A DNA stretch of 17,894 nt from CBCXVS01 sp965178525 (GTDB lineage: Bacteria; Tectomicrobia; Entotheonellia; Entotheonellales; Entotheonellaceae), in the NCBI GenBank assembly GCA_965178525.1, contig CBCXVS010000153.1:1-17894 (forward strand), given 5' to 3'. The notes beneath the pieces were generated by a model, which saw only the letters and a program-made list of their open reading frames with translations, was not told the origin of the DNA and ran no database searches. The translations under genes were made by a program, and so were the position numbers. The number at the start of each line of letters is the position of its first letter. Positions within the stretch are counted from its first letter, which is position 1. Shown in pieces: positions 1 to 9,040 of the stretch.

Positions 1-26
1 TTTTGCGATTTACATGGGAACAAAGG

Positions 27-97
27 TCAATTCGTTTCAGGCTTTTGAGTTTTTATTTCAACAAGTTGTCGCCGAATAACGGGAGGAACTTCGGTCT
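27..97. repeat. Left arm of 71-bp terminal inverted repeat
   Basis: This segment is the reverse complement of 17824-17894 with one mismatch (position 78 against 17843). It is A+T-rich in its outer half, unlike the G+C-rich NRPS genes. Its inner edge (97/98) coincides exactly with the point where NRPS-D stops resembling an adenylation domain: after Tyr-Gly-Leu-Glu-Ala the frame runs into repeat-encoded residues and a TAA at 53-55. The 26 bases outside it (1-26) have no partner at the other end because the window stops there. The element presumably continues outward. No transposase fragment is recognisable. It could be the end of an insertion sequence, a MITE-like repeat, or a chimeric join. 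Confidence 0.93.
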
Positions 98-1618
98 CGC
101 CTCCAAGCCATATTCCACGCTCGCGGCCGTGATATAGTGGACCAACGAGCGGTGCGGAATCATCACCCCTTTCGGTTGGCCCGTCGACCCGGAGGTATAC
201 ATGACATAGGCTAGGTTGGCAGCCGTCACCGCGTTGACAAGATTCTCGGCGTTTTCTTGCGCGATCACCTCCCAGTCGGTGTCGAGGCAGACGACCGCAC
301 GGGCGGGCGGCGGCAGGTCCCCCTGCAGGTGCGCCTGCGTCACCACCACCGCGACCTGGGCCGCGTCCAGCATGAAAGCCAAACGCGCTTGCGGATACGT
401 CGGGTCCAAGGGCACATAGGTGCCACCGGCCTTGAGAATCCCCAAGAGCCCCACCAGCAGCTCGGGGCAGCGTTCCATACAGAGGCCAATACGGGCCTCC
501 GGCGTCACGCCAAGGGTGTGCAGATAACGGGCTAGCTGATTGGCGTGGCGGTTGAGTGCCGCGTAGGTAAGCTGCCCGTCGGCACTGACCACGGCCACGG
601 CGTTTGGCGTCCGCGCCACCTGCGCCTCGAACAACGCGTGCAGGCACTGCTGCTGGGGATAGTCGGCCCGCGGACCCTGCCACTGTACCAGGACTTGCTG
701 CCGCTCGGCGTCCGCCAACAGCGGCAGCTGCGTCATGGGGAGATCGGGTTCGGCGACGACCCCTTCCAGCAAACGCTGCCAGTGTTGCAACATACGCTGG
801 ATGGTGGCAGCGTCGAAGAGGTCGGTGTTGTAGGCCACCCGGAGGTGGAGACGATCGTCGTGCTCAACCACCGTAAACACCACATCAAATTGCACGGTCT
901 CACCCGCCGCGCCCAGATGGCTCACCCGCAGCTCCGGGAAGTCTTTGACCGCCCGCGGGGTGTTCTGCAGTTGAAAGAGCACCTGAAAAATCGGGTTGCG
1001 GCTCGGATCCCGCTCAGGCTGCATGTCCTCGACGAGCTTTTCAAACGGCAATTCCTGGTGCGCATACGCGCCTAGCGCCGTCTCCCGCACCGGTTGCAGC
1101 CATTCCCGAAAACTCGGCTGCGCGGAAAGATCAGCACGCAGCACCAGGGTGTTCACGAAACAGCCGATCAACCCCTCGAGTTCGCGGTGGGGGCGGTGGG
1201 TCATAGGCGTCCCCACCACAAAATCGTCTTGTCCCGTATAGCGCTGCAACAGCCCCTGAAATACCGCCAACAGGGTCATAAACAGTGTACATCCGGCCTG
1301 CTGGCTCCGTTCGACGAGCGCGTCACGCAACGCGGTGGAAAACGCGAATGACTGCCGTGCGCCCCGGTAGCTCTGCACGGGCGGCCGGGGCCGATCCGTC
1401 GGCAGCTCCAGGACGAGAGACGCCCCGGCGAGCTGCTGCCGCCAGTAGGCGAGCTGCTTCTCCCAGCACCTCCCCTTGCATCCATTCTTGCTGCCAATGG
1501 GCAAAGTCTGCATACTGTATGGGTAGCTCAGCCAGCGGAGACGGTCTTGTCGTGGCAAAGGCCGTATAGAGTGTCGCCAGTTCTTGCAACAGCAGACTCG
1601 CCGACCAACCGTCCGCAA
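53..1618 (-). CDS. NRPS-D fragment: end of C3 and front of A2, truncated by the repeat
   Basis: The first ~50 residues are out of frame. From about 1463 it is authentic (EKQLAYWRQQLAGA). C3 completes with YTGQDDFVVGTPM and LPFEKLVEDMQPER. A2 then starts (LTYAALNRHANQLA, LKAGGTYVPLDPTYP, YTSGSTGQPKG). After VEYGLEA, where the NRPS-C paralogue continues GDRVLQFASISFDA, the reading enters the inverted repeat at 97 and ends at TAA 55-53. The specificity pocket of A2 is therefore missing. Confidence 0.82.
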   Translation of the reverse strand: MRTVGRRVCCCKNWRHSIRPLPRQDRLRWLSYPYSMQTLPIGSKNGCKGRCWEKQLAYWRQQLAGASLVLELPTDRPRPPVQSYRGARQSFAFSTALRDALVERSQQAGCTLFMTLLAVFQGLLQRYTGQDDFVVGTPMTHRPHRELEGLIGCFVNTLVLRADLSAQPSFREWLQPVRETALGAYAHQELPFEKLVEDMQPERDPSRNPIFQVLFQLQNTPRAVKDFPELRVSHLGAAGETVQFDVVFTVVEHDDRLHLRVAYNTDLFDAATIQRMLQHWQRLLEGVVAEPDLPMTQLPLLADAERQQVLVQWQGPRADYPQQQCLHALFEAQVARTPNAVAVVSADGQLTYAALNRHANQLARYLHTLGVTPEARIGLCMERCPELLVGLLGILKAGGTYVPLDPTYPQARLAFMLDAAQVAVVVTQAHLQGDLPPPARAVVCLDTDWEVIAQENAENLVNAVTAANLAYVMYTSGSTGQPKGVMIPHRSLVHYITAASVEYGLEARPKFLPLFGDNLLK

Positions 1619-2876
1619 CGATGTGGTGCAGGGTCAAGAGCAGCACGTGCTCTTGCTGGCCCAACTGCAGCACGGTCGCCCGCACGAGTGGTCCGCGGTT
1701 CAAATCGAACGGGCGCGTGGCCTCTTCTACGGCCAACCGTTGGACCTCGGCCTCTCGCTTCGCTTCCGGCCATTCCTGCAGGTCCAGAACGGGTACTGTC
1801 AAGGTGAAGGTGGGCGCAATATCCTGCACGGGTTGCCCGTCTGCGATCGCAAAGGTGGCGCGCAAGACGTCATGGCGTCGCACGATCTCATTGAGGCATT
1901 GGACCAGCACGCTGACATCAAGCGGTCCCGTCAGACGGTAGGCCGGTGCAATATTGTAGGCGGGATTCCCCGGCTCCAACTGATCCAGGAACCACAAGCG
2001 CCGCTGCGCAAAGGACAGCGGCGCGACGTCGCGGTTGGGGCGGCGGTCGAGAGGCGGGTGAGGCGGCATACTCGGTGTGTCTGCAACCCGCGGCAAGGCC
2101 CCTTGCAGACGTTTTTCGAGGAGCGCCCGTTTCACGGCTGAGAGGTCCGCCCATGCCGGCGAGCGGCTCGCGTGTCGTGGCGCCTCATGCGTCATGCCGT
2201 CTGCTGCCGTCCTTACGGCCTCAGAGGCCTGCGGATGCTGACGCTTGTCTTGTAACTGATGCGCCTCGGTATCCGTCATGATCGGCAACGCCCCAAGGCG
2301 CTGCTCCGGGTTGGCCACGACGCATTCCAATACGGTCTGAAAATGCCGCGCCATGCGGCTGATGGTGGCGGCCTCGAACAAGTCCGTGTCGTACTCAAAA
2401 CGGCAGGCCAGCCCGTCCGGTCCTTCCGACAGCCATAACGTCAGATCAAACTCCGCCCGATCCTGCTTTCTTTCCACGTAGGGTTTGATGGTGAAGCCTG
2501 GTAGCTCCAGCGGTGTGCGCAGGAAATTATGTAAGACGAGCATCACCTGAAACAGCGGCGTGCGGTTCAGCCGCCGCTGCGGCTGCAAGTCCTCCAGCAG
2601 CTTTTCAAACGGCAGATCTTGATGTGCGTACGCATCGAGGGTTACCTGACGCACCCGCTCCAGGAGTTCCCGGACACTCGGGTTGCCGGACAGATCGGTA
2701 CGCAGCACCAAGTTGTTGATAAAAAAGCCGATCAACCCTTCAGTCTCGGCGCGATTGCGGTTGGCGATGAAGGTCCCAACGCTGATGTCATCTTGGCCGG
2801 TGTACCGAGACAGCAAGGTTTGTAACGCCGCCAGCAAGGTCATAAACAGGGAGAGTCCCTCCCGGCGACTCAGCAC
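1323..2876 (-). CDS. NRPS-D fragment: rest of C2, linker, front of C3
   Basis: It opens inside C2 (VLSRREGLSLFMTLLAA) with YTGQDDISVG and LPFEKLLEDLQPQ. Residues 200-285 form a linker containing ADLSAVKRALLEKRLQG, a sequence type normally found at the very N-terminus of a condensation-starting NRPS protein. C3 starts at about 286 (APLSFAQRRLWFLDQ) with HHIVADG at 417-423. After residue 471, at the GGG run 1464-1462, the frame is wrong and continues as nonsense to the stop at 1323. Confidence 0.82.
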   Translation of the reverse strand: MLSRREGLSLFMTLLAALQTLLSRYTGQDDISVGTFIANRNRAETEGLIGFFINNLVLRTDLSGNPSVRELLERVRQVTLDAYAHQDLPFEKLLEDLQPQRRLNRTPLFQVMLVLHNFLRTPLELPGFTIKPYVERKQDRAEFDLTLWLSEGPDGLACRFEYDTDLFEAATISRMARHFQTVLECVVANPEQRLGALPIMTDTEAHQLQDKRQHPQASEAVRTAADGMTHEAPRHASRSPAWADLSAVKRALLEKRLQGALPRVADTPSMPPHPPLDRRPNRDVAPLSFAQRRLWFLDQLEPGNPAYNIAPAYRLTGPLDVSVLVQCLNEIVRRHDVLRATFAIADGQPVQDIAPTFTLTVPVLDLQEWPEAKREAEVQRLAVEEATRPFDLNRGPLVRATVLQLGQQEHVLLLTLHHIVADGWSASLLLQELATLYTAFATTRPSPLAELPIQYADFAHWQQEWMQGEVLGEAARLLAAAARRGVSRPGAADGSAPAARAELPGRTAVIRVFHRVA

Positions 2877-3107
2877 CTTGAGGTCCTCGGTCAGGGTCTT
2901 GGGAAGCTACCGGGCATGCTGCGCTCCCCGGTAGCTCTGCACGGGCGGGCGTGGCCGGTCCGTCGGCAGGTCGAGGACGGGCGGAGCCCCGGCGAGCTGC
3001 TCCCGCCAGTAGGCAAGTTGCTTCTCCAGAAGCTCGCCCTGCAACCACTGCCGCTGCCAGTGGGCAAAGTCCGCATATTGGATCGGCAGCTCCGCCAGCG
3101 GCGAGGG

Positions 3108-6100
3108 CTACCCAGCCGCAAACGCGCTGTAGAGGGCCGACAGTTCCCGGAAAAAGAGTTCCATCGACCAGCCGTCCGTGATGATGTGATGCATGGCCAG
3201 CAGCAGCACGTATTCCGCCTCGCCCAGCCGCAGCAAGGTGACGTGCAGAAGCGGCCCCTGGGCTAGGTCGAAGGCGTGCTGCTCCGTCTCGGCGGCCAAC
3301 CGCCGCGCCTCCGCCTCGCGCTCGGCCTCAGGAAGCACCCGCAGGTCGACCAGCGGCAATGGCAACGTCAGCGCCGGGGCAATGGCCTGTACCGGTTGGC
3401 CATCGCGGCTCGAAAACGTCGTGCGCAGGATGTCGTGGCGCCGCAGCACGTCTTGCACACTCTGCTGTAGCGCCGCCACATCGAGCCGACCCTCGAGGTG
3501 CAGCGCATAGAACAGGTTATACGCCGCACTACCGGACGCTAACTGCTCGAGAAACCACAGGCGCTGCTGCGCAAAGGACAGAGGCGCCGTGTGGCGCTGG
3601 GCTTGGCGCGCAATGGGCCGCGGGGTGAGCCCCGTCTGTCCCTGCTCGTCCCGCCTGGCCGCCTCGATGCATGCGGCCAGGCCGGCCACGGTCGGGGTGT
3701 CAAAGAGGTTCGACAGCGGCAATTCCGTCTGGGATACCTGGTGCACACGGGACATGACCTGGGTTGCTAACAGGGAGTGCCCCCCTAGGTCAAAAAAATT
3801 ATCGTGGACGCCAACCCGCTCCAGACCAAGGACGTCGGCCCAGCGACTCGCCAGCAGCTCCTCGATGGGGCTACGCGGCGCCACAAACGCGTTTTCCAGC
3901 CCTGGCCGCATACCGTCGGGGGCCGGCAGCGCCCGGCGGTCCACCTTGCCGTTGGGCGTCAGCGGCCACGTTTCGAGCGTCACCACCGCCGCAGGGGTCA
4001 TGTAGTCGGGCAGGTTCTGCTGCACAAACCGCCGCAGCTCCTCGAACGCGGGAGCCGCCTCCTGCTGCGGGATGATATAGGCCACCAACCGTGCGTCGCC
4101 CGGACGATCCTCACGCACGAGCACCACGGCCTCCTGAACCCCCGCGTGTTGCCCCAAGACCGCTTCGATTTCTCCCAACTCGACTCGAAAGCCGCGCAGC
4201 TTCACCTGCTGGTCGCGGCGTCCGAGAAACGCCAGGGCGCCGTCTGGCCGATAGTGGGCGACGTCTCCCACCGTGTGCAATCGTGCGCCCGGCGTCTCGC
4301 TGAAAGGATTGGGAATGAATCGTTCCGCCGTCAAGGCCGGCCGGTTCAGATAACCCCGTGCCAGCCCGTCGCCGCCGAGATACACGTCGCCAGGCAAACC
4401 GACGGAGACGGGCTGCAGCGCCGCGTCGAGCAGATACAGCTGCGTGTTGGCGATGGGCCGTCCGATGGACACCGCCTCCGGGACGGCTTCCACCTTGGCA
4501 GCCGTGGACCATACCGTGGTCTCGGTAGGCCCGTACAGATTCCACACCGAGCTCCCACGTGCCCGTAAGGCGTCGGCGAGATCCCGCGTTAACGCTTCCC
4601 CACCGCAGAAGATGCGGAGCGGCGTCCTCCCCTGCCAGCCCGATGCCAAAAGCAGGCGCCAGGTGGCGGGTGTGGCTTGCATCACGGTGGCGCCAGAGGT
4701 CTCCAGGGACTCGGCCAACTGCGCCCCGTCGGCAGCGACGTCAGGACCGGCCAACACGACCCGGGCGCCCACCATCAAGGGCAGAATCAGCTCCAGCACG
4801 GCAATATCAAAGGACAAGCTGGTGACGGCCAGGAGCGTATCCTCGTGTGTGAGTCCGGGCTGGTGACGCATCGTATGGAGGAAGTTGACCACCGCCTGAT
4901 GCGGGATTTGCACCCCCTTGGGCTGTCCCGTGGAGCCGGAGGTGTAGATCACATAGGCCAGGTTGGGCGCTGTCACCGGACGGACCGGGTTGATCTCACA
5001 CGCCGGCGCTGCGGTCTCCGACTCCGGGTCCAGGCACACCACGTGCGCCCCATGCTCGGGCAGCCCGTGGCGTAGACGTTCCTGCGTCACCAAGACCGAC
5101 ACGCGGGCGTCCTCCAGCATGAACGCCAGACGCGCTTTGGGATACATCGGATCCAAGGGGACATAAGCCCCTCCGGCCTTCAAAATCCCGAGCAGCCCCA
5201 CGACCATCTCCAGAGAGCGCTCCACGCAGAGCCCAACCCGGACGTCCGGTCCGACGCCTAACGTTTGTAACGACCACGCCACGCCGTTCGCTCGCCGATT
5301 TAACTCGGCATAGGTCAACCATCGCCCCGCATATGTGATCGCCGCCGCGTCAGGGCGCCGCGCCGCCTGGGTTTCGACCAACGTATGCACCGTGTGCTCG
5401 CGCGGATAGGGCGCCGCCGTGGCATTCCACACCACCACCTGTTCCTGCCACGCCGCCTCTGTCAACAGGGGCACGGCGCCAAGGCAGCTCTCGGGAGCAC
5501 GCACCATCCCGGCGAGGATGGCGCGCAAATGCTGCAGCATCCTCTTGATGTCGTCCGTCTCAAAATACGTCGGCTCAAACGCCATGCTGAGGTGTAATTC
5601 CTGCCCCGACACGACCACCACGGTGAGGGGATAGTTGGTCCGTTGCCAGGACCACTCTCTAGAGATGGCAAAGCGGCCACCGGCCCCGCGCAGGGCGTCC
5701 TCCGGGTAGTTCTCAAAGACCATCACGCTGTCAAACAAGGCCATCCGACGCGGCACGTCACTCCACCCCTGGATCTGGACCAGTGAGCTATAGGCATACG
5801 GGCTAACCGCCACGTGCTGCTGTTGGAACTGCCGTAAAAAGGCCATGACGGACTGCGTTGGCGCCACGTGTACGCGTATGGGCACAGTACTCAGAAAGAG
5901 TCCCACCATCGTCTCAATGCCGGGCATGGCCGGTGGCCGCGCGGAAATGGCGCTGCCATACACGACGTCGTCCTCCCCACTATAGCGGCTGAGCAGAAGC
6001 GCCCACGCCCCCTGCACGACGGTATTTAGAGTGACGTGATGCTGACGCGCAAACGCCTGCAGCGTGGCGGTCTCCTGGCGGGACAGATGCAGGTTGACTT

Positions 6101-6782
6101 CATTGCTTCCCGACTCGCGATGAGAGGCTGAGCGAGACGGCCGGGCCAATCCAAGTGGCGTCGGGGTCGTGAACCCGTTGAGCGTCGCCCGCCAGAACGC
6201 TTCGGCTTCAGCCTGCTGCTGCTGCCAGGCGATATAGTCCCGAAACGGACGCGCCGGTTCCAAACGGGGCGATTGCCCACGACACAACGCCTCATACGAG
6301 GCCGCGACCTCGTGGAAGAGGATGGACTTCGACCATCCATCAAGCAGCACATGGTGGTAGCTCCAGAGCAAGTGATACTGCGCCTCGGCCCGGCGAAACA
6401 GCGCCAGCCGCATCAGCGGCGCCTGAGATAGCTCGAAGCCTCGCTGGCGGTCCGCCTGCAGATACGCCTGCAAACGCGCCTGCTGCTCCGCCGTGCTCAC
6501 CCCGCGCCAGTCCTCGTACGCCAACGGCACGCCGACGTGGCGGTGCACCACCTGCATGGGCTCGTCGAGCCCATCCGTCACGATGGCGGTGCGCAAGATC
6601 GTATGCCGCGCCAGGACGAGTTGCCAGCTCTGCTCAAAGAGTACGGCGTCCACAGGGCCGTCGATGGCATAGCCAAGCTGCACATGGTACAGCCCGGCCT
6701 GGGGCGCATATAACGTGTGAAACACCATCCCCTGCTGCATCGGTGAGAGGACATAAATGTCTTCAATGCCGTCAGTCGTCAT
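3108..6782 (-). CDS. NRPS-D fragment: C1-A1(Gly-like)-T1 and start of C2 (1224 aa)
   Basis: This is the longest intact frame in the window. C1 spans about residues 1-440 with HHVLLDG at 143-149. A1 spans about 455-975 with YTSGSTGQPKG, SFDIAVLELILPL, MQATPATWR, FCGGEAL, LYGPTETTVW and the A10 lysine in LTPNGKVDRRAL. The pocket D-I-L-Q-F-G-L-V-W-K is close to the glycine code DILQLGLIWK I remember. The carrier serine is residue 1003 (codon 3776-3774). C2 starts at about 1066 (APLSFAQQRLWF) and HHIITDG is at 1198-1204. The TAG at 3110-3108 then cuts the C2 domain. Confidence 0.9.
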   Translation of the reverse strand: MTTDGIEDIYVLSPMQQGMVFHTLYAPQAGLYHVQLGYAIDGPVDAVLFEQSWQLVLARHTILRTAIVTDGLDEPMQVVHRHVGVPLAYEDWRGVSTAEQQARLQAYLQADRQRGFELSQAPLMRLALFRRAEAQYHLLWSYHHVLLDGWSKSILFHEVAASYEALCRGQSPRLEPARPFRDYIAWQQQQAEAEAFWRATLNGFTTPTPLGLARPSRSASHRESGSNEVNLHLSRQETATLQAFARQHHVTLNTVVQGAWALLLSRYSGEDDVVYGSAISARPPAMPGIETMVGLFLSTVPIRVHVAPTQSVMAFLRQFQQQHVAVSPYAYSSLVQIQGWSDVPRRMALFDSVMVFENYPEDALRGAGGRFAISREWSWQRTNYPLTVVVVSGQELHLSMAFEPTYFETDDIKRMLQHLRAILAGMVRAPESCLGAVPLLTEAAWQEQVVVWNATAAPYPREHTVHTLVETQAARRPDAAAITYAGRWLTYAELNRRANGVAWSLQTLGVGPDVRVGLCVERSLEMVVGLLGILKAGGAYVPLDPMYPKARLAFMLEDARVSVLVTQERLRHGLPEHGAHVVCLDPESETAAPACEINPVRPVTAPNLAYVIYTSGSTGQPKGVQIPHQAVVNFLHTMRHQPGLTHEDTLLAVTSLSFDIAVLELILPLMVGARVVLAGPDVAADGAQLAESLETSGATVMQATPATWRLLLASGWQGRTPLRIFCGGEALTRDLADALRARGSSVWNLYGPTETTVWSTAAKVEAVPEAVSIGRPIANTQLYLLDAALQPVSVGLPGDVYLGGDGLARGYLNRPALTAERFIPNPFSETPGARLHTVGDVAHYRPDGALAFLGRRDQQVKLRGFRVELGEIEAVLGQHAGVQEAVVLVREDRPGDARLVAYIIPQQEAAPAFEELRRFVQQNLPDYMTPAAVVTLETWPLTPNGKVDRRALPAPDGMRPGLENAFVAPRSPIEELLASRWADVLGLERVGVHDNFFDLGGHSLLATQVMSRVHQVSQTELPLSNLFDTPTVAGLAACIEAARRDEQGQTGLTPRPIARQAQRHTAPLSFAQQRLWFLEQLASGSAAYNLFYALHLEGRLDVAALQQSVQDVLRRHDILRTTFSSRDGQPVQAIAPALTLPLPLVDLRVLPEAEREAEARRLAAETEQHAFDLAQGPLLHVTLLRLGEAEYVLLLAMHHIITDGWSMELFFRELSALYSAFAAG

Positions 6783-6791
6783 CTGGCGCTG

Positions 6792-6796
6792 TCCTC
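6792..6796 (-). promoter_or_regulatory. Ribosome binding site of NRPS-D
   Basis: GAGGA, overlapping the Mem2 stop codon, lies 9 nt before the ATG at 6782. Confidence 0.5.
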
Positions 6797-7499
6797 AGTC
6801 ATGCGGTTGACGGGTGTCACGCGCTGCTGCTGCAGGCGTCAGTCTCACGGGGCGAGCGGAAAGCTGGCCAATATGTCGGCCGTAGAGAAGGATAAAACCC
6901 ACCAAGTAGGCTGCCAGGAAAAAAAGTTCGAGAAATTCCTCCGACCATCTCAGCCGCGGTATCGAGACCAACGGCATCTGAAAATAGTCGCCATCCCCAA
7001 TATCCGCCACGATATACAGACTGTGCAGGACGTATCCGAGGCCCAGCGCCCGCCTGGCCCGCCGCGGGGGCGCTTCCATGCGGCAGATGCCGTACAGCAC
7101 CAGCCCGGCGAGCAGCCAGGACACCGTCTTAAAATAGTCGTCATCTCCCACCACTGCGTCGGTCCGTTCGTGAAAGGAGAAGATTTCATCCATCGCCAGG
7201 ACGGCCAGGGCAGCACATGCCGCCAACCAGAACCCCAATTTCCATCTGGAGCGGAGGTACTGATTCGCGATGAGTAGACAGACCAAGCTGAGCATCCAGA
7301 GGAGGCCGACGGTGAAGTGCTCAATGGGTGCGGCTTCCAACCACGGGGCGATATCACTGCGGCTCTGCAAGATGGCCGCACACAGCGCATAGCATGCCAG
7401 GAATAGCAGTAACAAGCTGAGGCGGATGCCGGATGCGGCAGGAGGCTCGGTGACGGTTTGCGTCCGGTGTGTTGCTTCCGTGGTCGCTTTCATCGCCAT
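6795..7499 (-). CDS. Mem2: polytopic membrane protein, uncharacterised (234 aa)
   Basis: A polar N-terminus of about 24 residues precedes roughly six hydrophobic segments (about 25-44, 61-79, 88-103, 126-140, 151-166, 187-207) and a basic C-tail. Motifs are DEIFSFHE at 104-111, an acidic stretch GDDDYF at 118-123, GDGDYF at 168-173 and EEFLELFF at 187-194. The first and last match the GEEASWGKE and EEFLELLG motifs of Mem1, the first at the same residue number (103-111). I take them as distant relatives. From memory, a DEaxSxHE plus EE-LEM pattern occurs in unstudied bacterial membrane proteins. It lies between NRPS-C (1-nt overlap) and NRPS-D (12 nt gap). The frame is intact. Function unknown; the conserved acidic and His residues at membrane edges could bind metal or act catalytically, which is inference. 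Confidence 0.85.
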   Translation of the reverse strand: MAMKATTEATHRTQTVTEPPAASGIRLSLLLLFLACYALCAAILQSRSDIAPWLEAAPIEHFTVGLLWMLSLVCLLIANQYLRSRWKLGFWLAACAALAVLAMDEIFSFHERTDAVVGDDDYFKTVSWLLAGLVLYGICRMEAPPRRARRALGLGYVLHSLYIVADIGDGDYFQMPLVSIPRLRWSEEFLELFFLAAYLVGFILLYGRHIGQLSARPVRLTPAAAARDTRQPHD

Positions 7500-8464
7500 C
7501 AGCCTTCCCCGTGTAACCGTTGCCACGCCTCATCGTCCGTCAGTTGATCGATCTCTGCAGTCAGGCGTGCCTCGATCTCCACTGCCAACTCTGCAATCGT
7601 GGGCCTTTCAAAGAGGCAGCGCAGGGAAATCTCCACTTCAAAAGCGCTACGGAGCCGTGAGATCACTTGCGCGGCCATCAGGGAATGGCCCCCCAAGGCG
7701 AAAAAATTGTCCGCGGTGCCGACCGCTTCAAGCCTGAGAACCTCGGCCCAGATGTCCACGAGCACAGTTTCCACCGGCGTACCCGGAGGCATGAAAGCGT
7801 CGTCTGGCGCTGGCCTCTTCCGGTCCGGCGCCGGCAACGCCCGGCGATCCACTTTCCCCGTGGACATCAAGGGGAACGCCGGCAGCATCACAAACGCCGA
7901 GGGCAGCATGTACGCCGGCAGCTTCTCCTCGAGGAAACGCCGCAGTTCCATCACCTCGCAATCCGGCTCAGGTACGATGTACGCCACGAGGCGCGTCTCA
8001 CCCGGTTCGGCCTCGCGACCCACTACTAGCGCTTGCCGCACCACCCGATGCTGCTCCAGTATCGCCTCAATCTCCCCCAGCTCGATACGGAAACCCCGCA
8101 GCTTGATCTGCTCATCGAGCCGCCCTAGAAACGCCAGAGAACCATCGCGCCGGTAGCAGACCCGATCGCCGGTTTGGTACAGACGCGCGCCCGGTTTGGC
8201 GCTGAAGGGATGGGGCGCGAACCGCTCCGCCGTGAGAGCCGGACGCTTGCCATAGCCACGCGCCAGACCGGCTCCGCCGAGATACAATTCGCCGGGTACG
8301 CCGATCGGGAGAGGCTGCCCGTGCCGATCCAAGACGTACGTTTGCACGTTGCCAACCGCCTGTCCGATCGGAACCTCCCGCCACGTCGGGGCGGTTGCTG
8401 ACATCGTGGATAAGTCCGCCAGCGTGGCCACCACCGTCGCTTCGGTAGGGCCATACGTATCCAC
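7499..8464 (-). CDS. NRPS-C fragment: end of A domain and carrier protein
   Basis: Authentic frame runs on from 8509. It shows TYGPTEAT, GELYLGGAGLARGY, YQTGDRVCY, QIKLRGFRIELGEIEAIL, the A10 lysine in MSTGKVDRRAL and the carrier serine in LGGHSLMAAQ. It ends HGEG-TGA, overlapping the Mem2 start. Confidence 0.8.
   Translation of the reverse strand: MDTYGPTEATVVATLADLSTMSATAPTWREVPIGQAVGNVQTYVLDRHGQPLPIGVPGELYLGGAGLARGYGKRPALTAERFAPHPFSAKPGARLYQTGDRVCYRRDGSLAFLGRLDEQIKLRGFRIELGEIEAILEQHRVVRQALVVGREAEPGETRLVAYIVPEPDCEVMELRRFLEEKLPAYMLPSAFVMLPAFPLMSTGKVDRRALPAPDRKRPAPDDAFMPPGTPVETVLVDIWAEVLRLEAVGTADNFFALGGHSLMAAQVISRLRSAFEVEISLRCLFERPTIAELAVEIEARLTAEIDQLTDDEAWQRLHGEG
7503..7510 (-). promoter_or_regulatory. 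Ribosome binding site of Mem2
   Basis: GGGGAAGG lies 3 nt before the ATG at 7499 and 9 nt before the in-frame ATG at 7493. The spacing favours 7493, whereas the TGATG overlap favours 7499. The two products differ by two residues. Confidence 0.5.
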
Positions 8465-8509
8465 CAGGTGAACCCGAGAGCCGACCTGGTCGTGCCACAG
8501 CGCCAGCCG

Positions 8510-9040
8510 TTACGTCAGGGCCTGCTCGCCGCCAATAATCACGAAACGGACGGACGCCGGGAACGGCAGCGCTTCGGTGGCCATGTCGGCGCTCAGGGCA
8601 TGCCAGTACGCCGTCGGCAGATTCAGCACCGTGAGGTCCCACGTCCGACAGTGGCGCAAGAACGTCGCGCTCGTACTCACCATGGCGTCCGTCCGCAGCA
8701 CCAGCGTCGCGCCCCGTATCAGGCAGGGATAGATCTCCTCCGCACTGGCATCAAAGCTGATCGAAGCAAACTGCAAAACCCGATCACCCGCCGCCAAGCC
8801 ATACCGCGAGCTGGCGGCGGTCATGTAGCTCACCAACGATCGATGCGGAATCATCACACCCTTGGGGACGCCGGTCGACCCCGAGGTATACATCACATAG
8901 GCAAGGTTACGGGGCGTCGCCGCGCGGCGAAGATTCTCGGCGCTGTGGCGCGCTAGTTCGACTCCGTCGGTGTCCAGGCACACCACCCGGGCGCAGTGCG
9001 GCGGCAGATGCGCCCGCAGGTGCGCCTGGGTTACCAGCAC
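8510..9040 (-). CDS. NRPS-C fragment: middle of the A domain
   Basis: It holds LVTQAHLRAHLPPH, the nucleotide loop YTSGSTGVPKG and the pocket segment SFDASAEEIYPC (Asp235 equivalent present). It ends with FVIIGGEQALT and a TAA at 8512-8510. The same frame continues afterwards to VDTYGPTEAT, so the stop interrupts one domain. The residue lost could be Gln or Glu. Confidence 0.75.
   Translation of the reverse strand: MLVTQAHLRAHLPPHCARVVCLDTDGVELARHSAENLRRAATPRNLAYVMYTSGSTGVPKGVMIPHRSLVSYMTAASSRYGLAAGDRVLQFASISFDASAEEIYPCLIRGATLVLRTDAMVSTSATFLRHCRTWDLTVLNLPTAYWHALSADMATEALPFPASVRFVIIGGEQALT

Larger units (their letters stand above)
53..6782 (-). pseudogene. NRPS-D: C-A-T-C-C-A(partial), interrupted and truncated at the left repeat
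   Basis: About 2,228 residues of NRPS are readable down to position 98. Order: C1 (GIEDIYVLSPMQQGMVFHT opening, HHVLLDG), A1 (glycine-like code D-I-L-Q-F-G-L-V-W-K), T1 (LGGHSLLATQ, Ser1003), C2 (HHIITDG), a linker of about 85 residues at 2279-2021, C3 (HHIVADG), then A2 up to just past its A3 loop. C2 and C3 follow each other with no A-T between them. Breaks: TAG at 3110-3108 (AAG-stop-PSPL; NRPS-C has Gln at this exact place), TAG at 2909-2907 (HAR-stop-LPKT), and a surplus G at 1462-1464. Between the two TAGs the frame is open (3107-2910). At 97/98 the A2 domain switches into the inverted repeat and stops at 53. C1 resembles TycB1-type D-accepting C domains. Confidence 0.88.

Noticed and set aside
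1..97. Transposase fragment at the left end
   Set aside because: The short frames readable in the repeat and the 26 outer bases match no transposase motif I know. The segment is too short to call.
2193..2195. Independent gene start (ATG) in the C2-C3 linker
   Set aside because: The frame runs unbroken from C2 through the linker into C3, and no Shine-Dalgarno sequence precedes this ATG. It is kept only as a hint of an old gene border.
53..7499. Thioesterase, transporter or regulator of the cluster
   Set aside because: No GxSxG thioesterase domain, ABC or MATE motif, or DNA-binding domain is seen in any frame. The two membrane proteins lack known transporter signatures.
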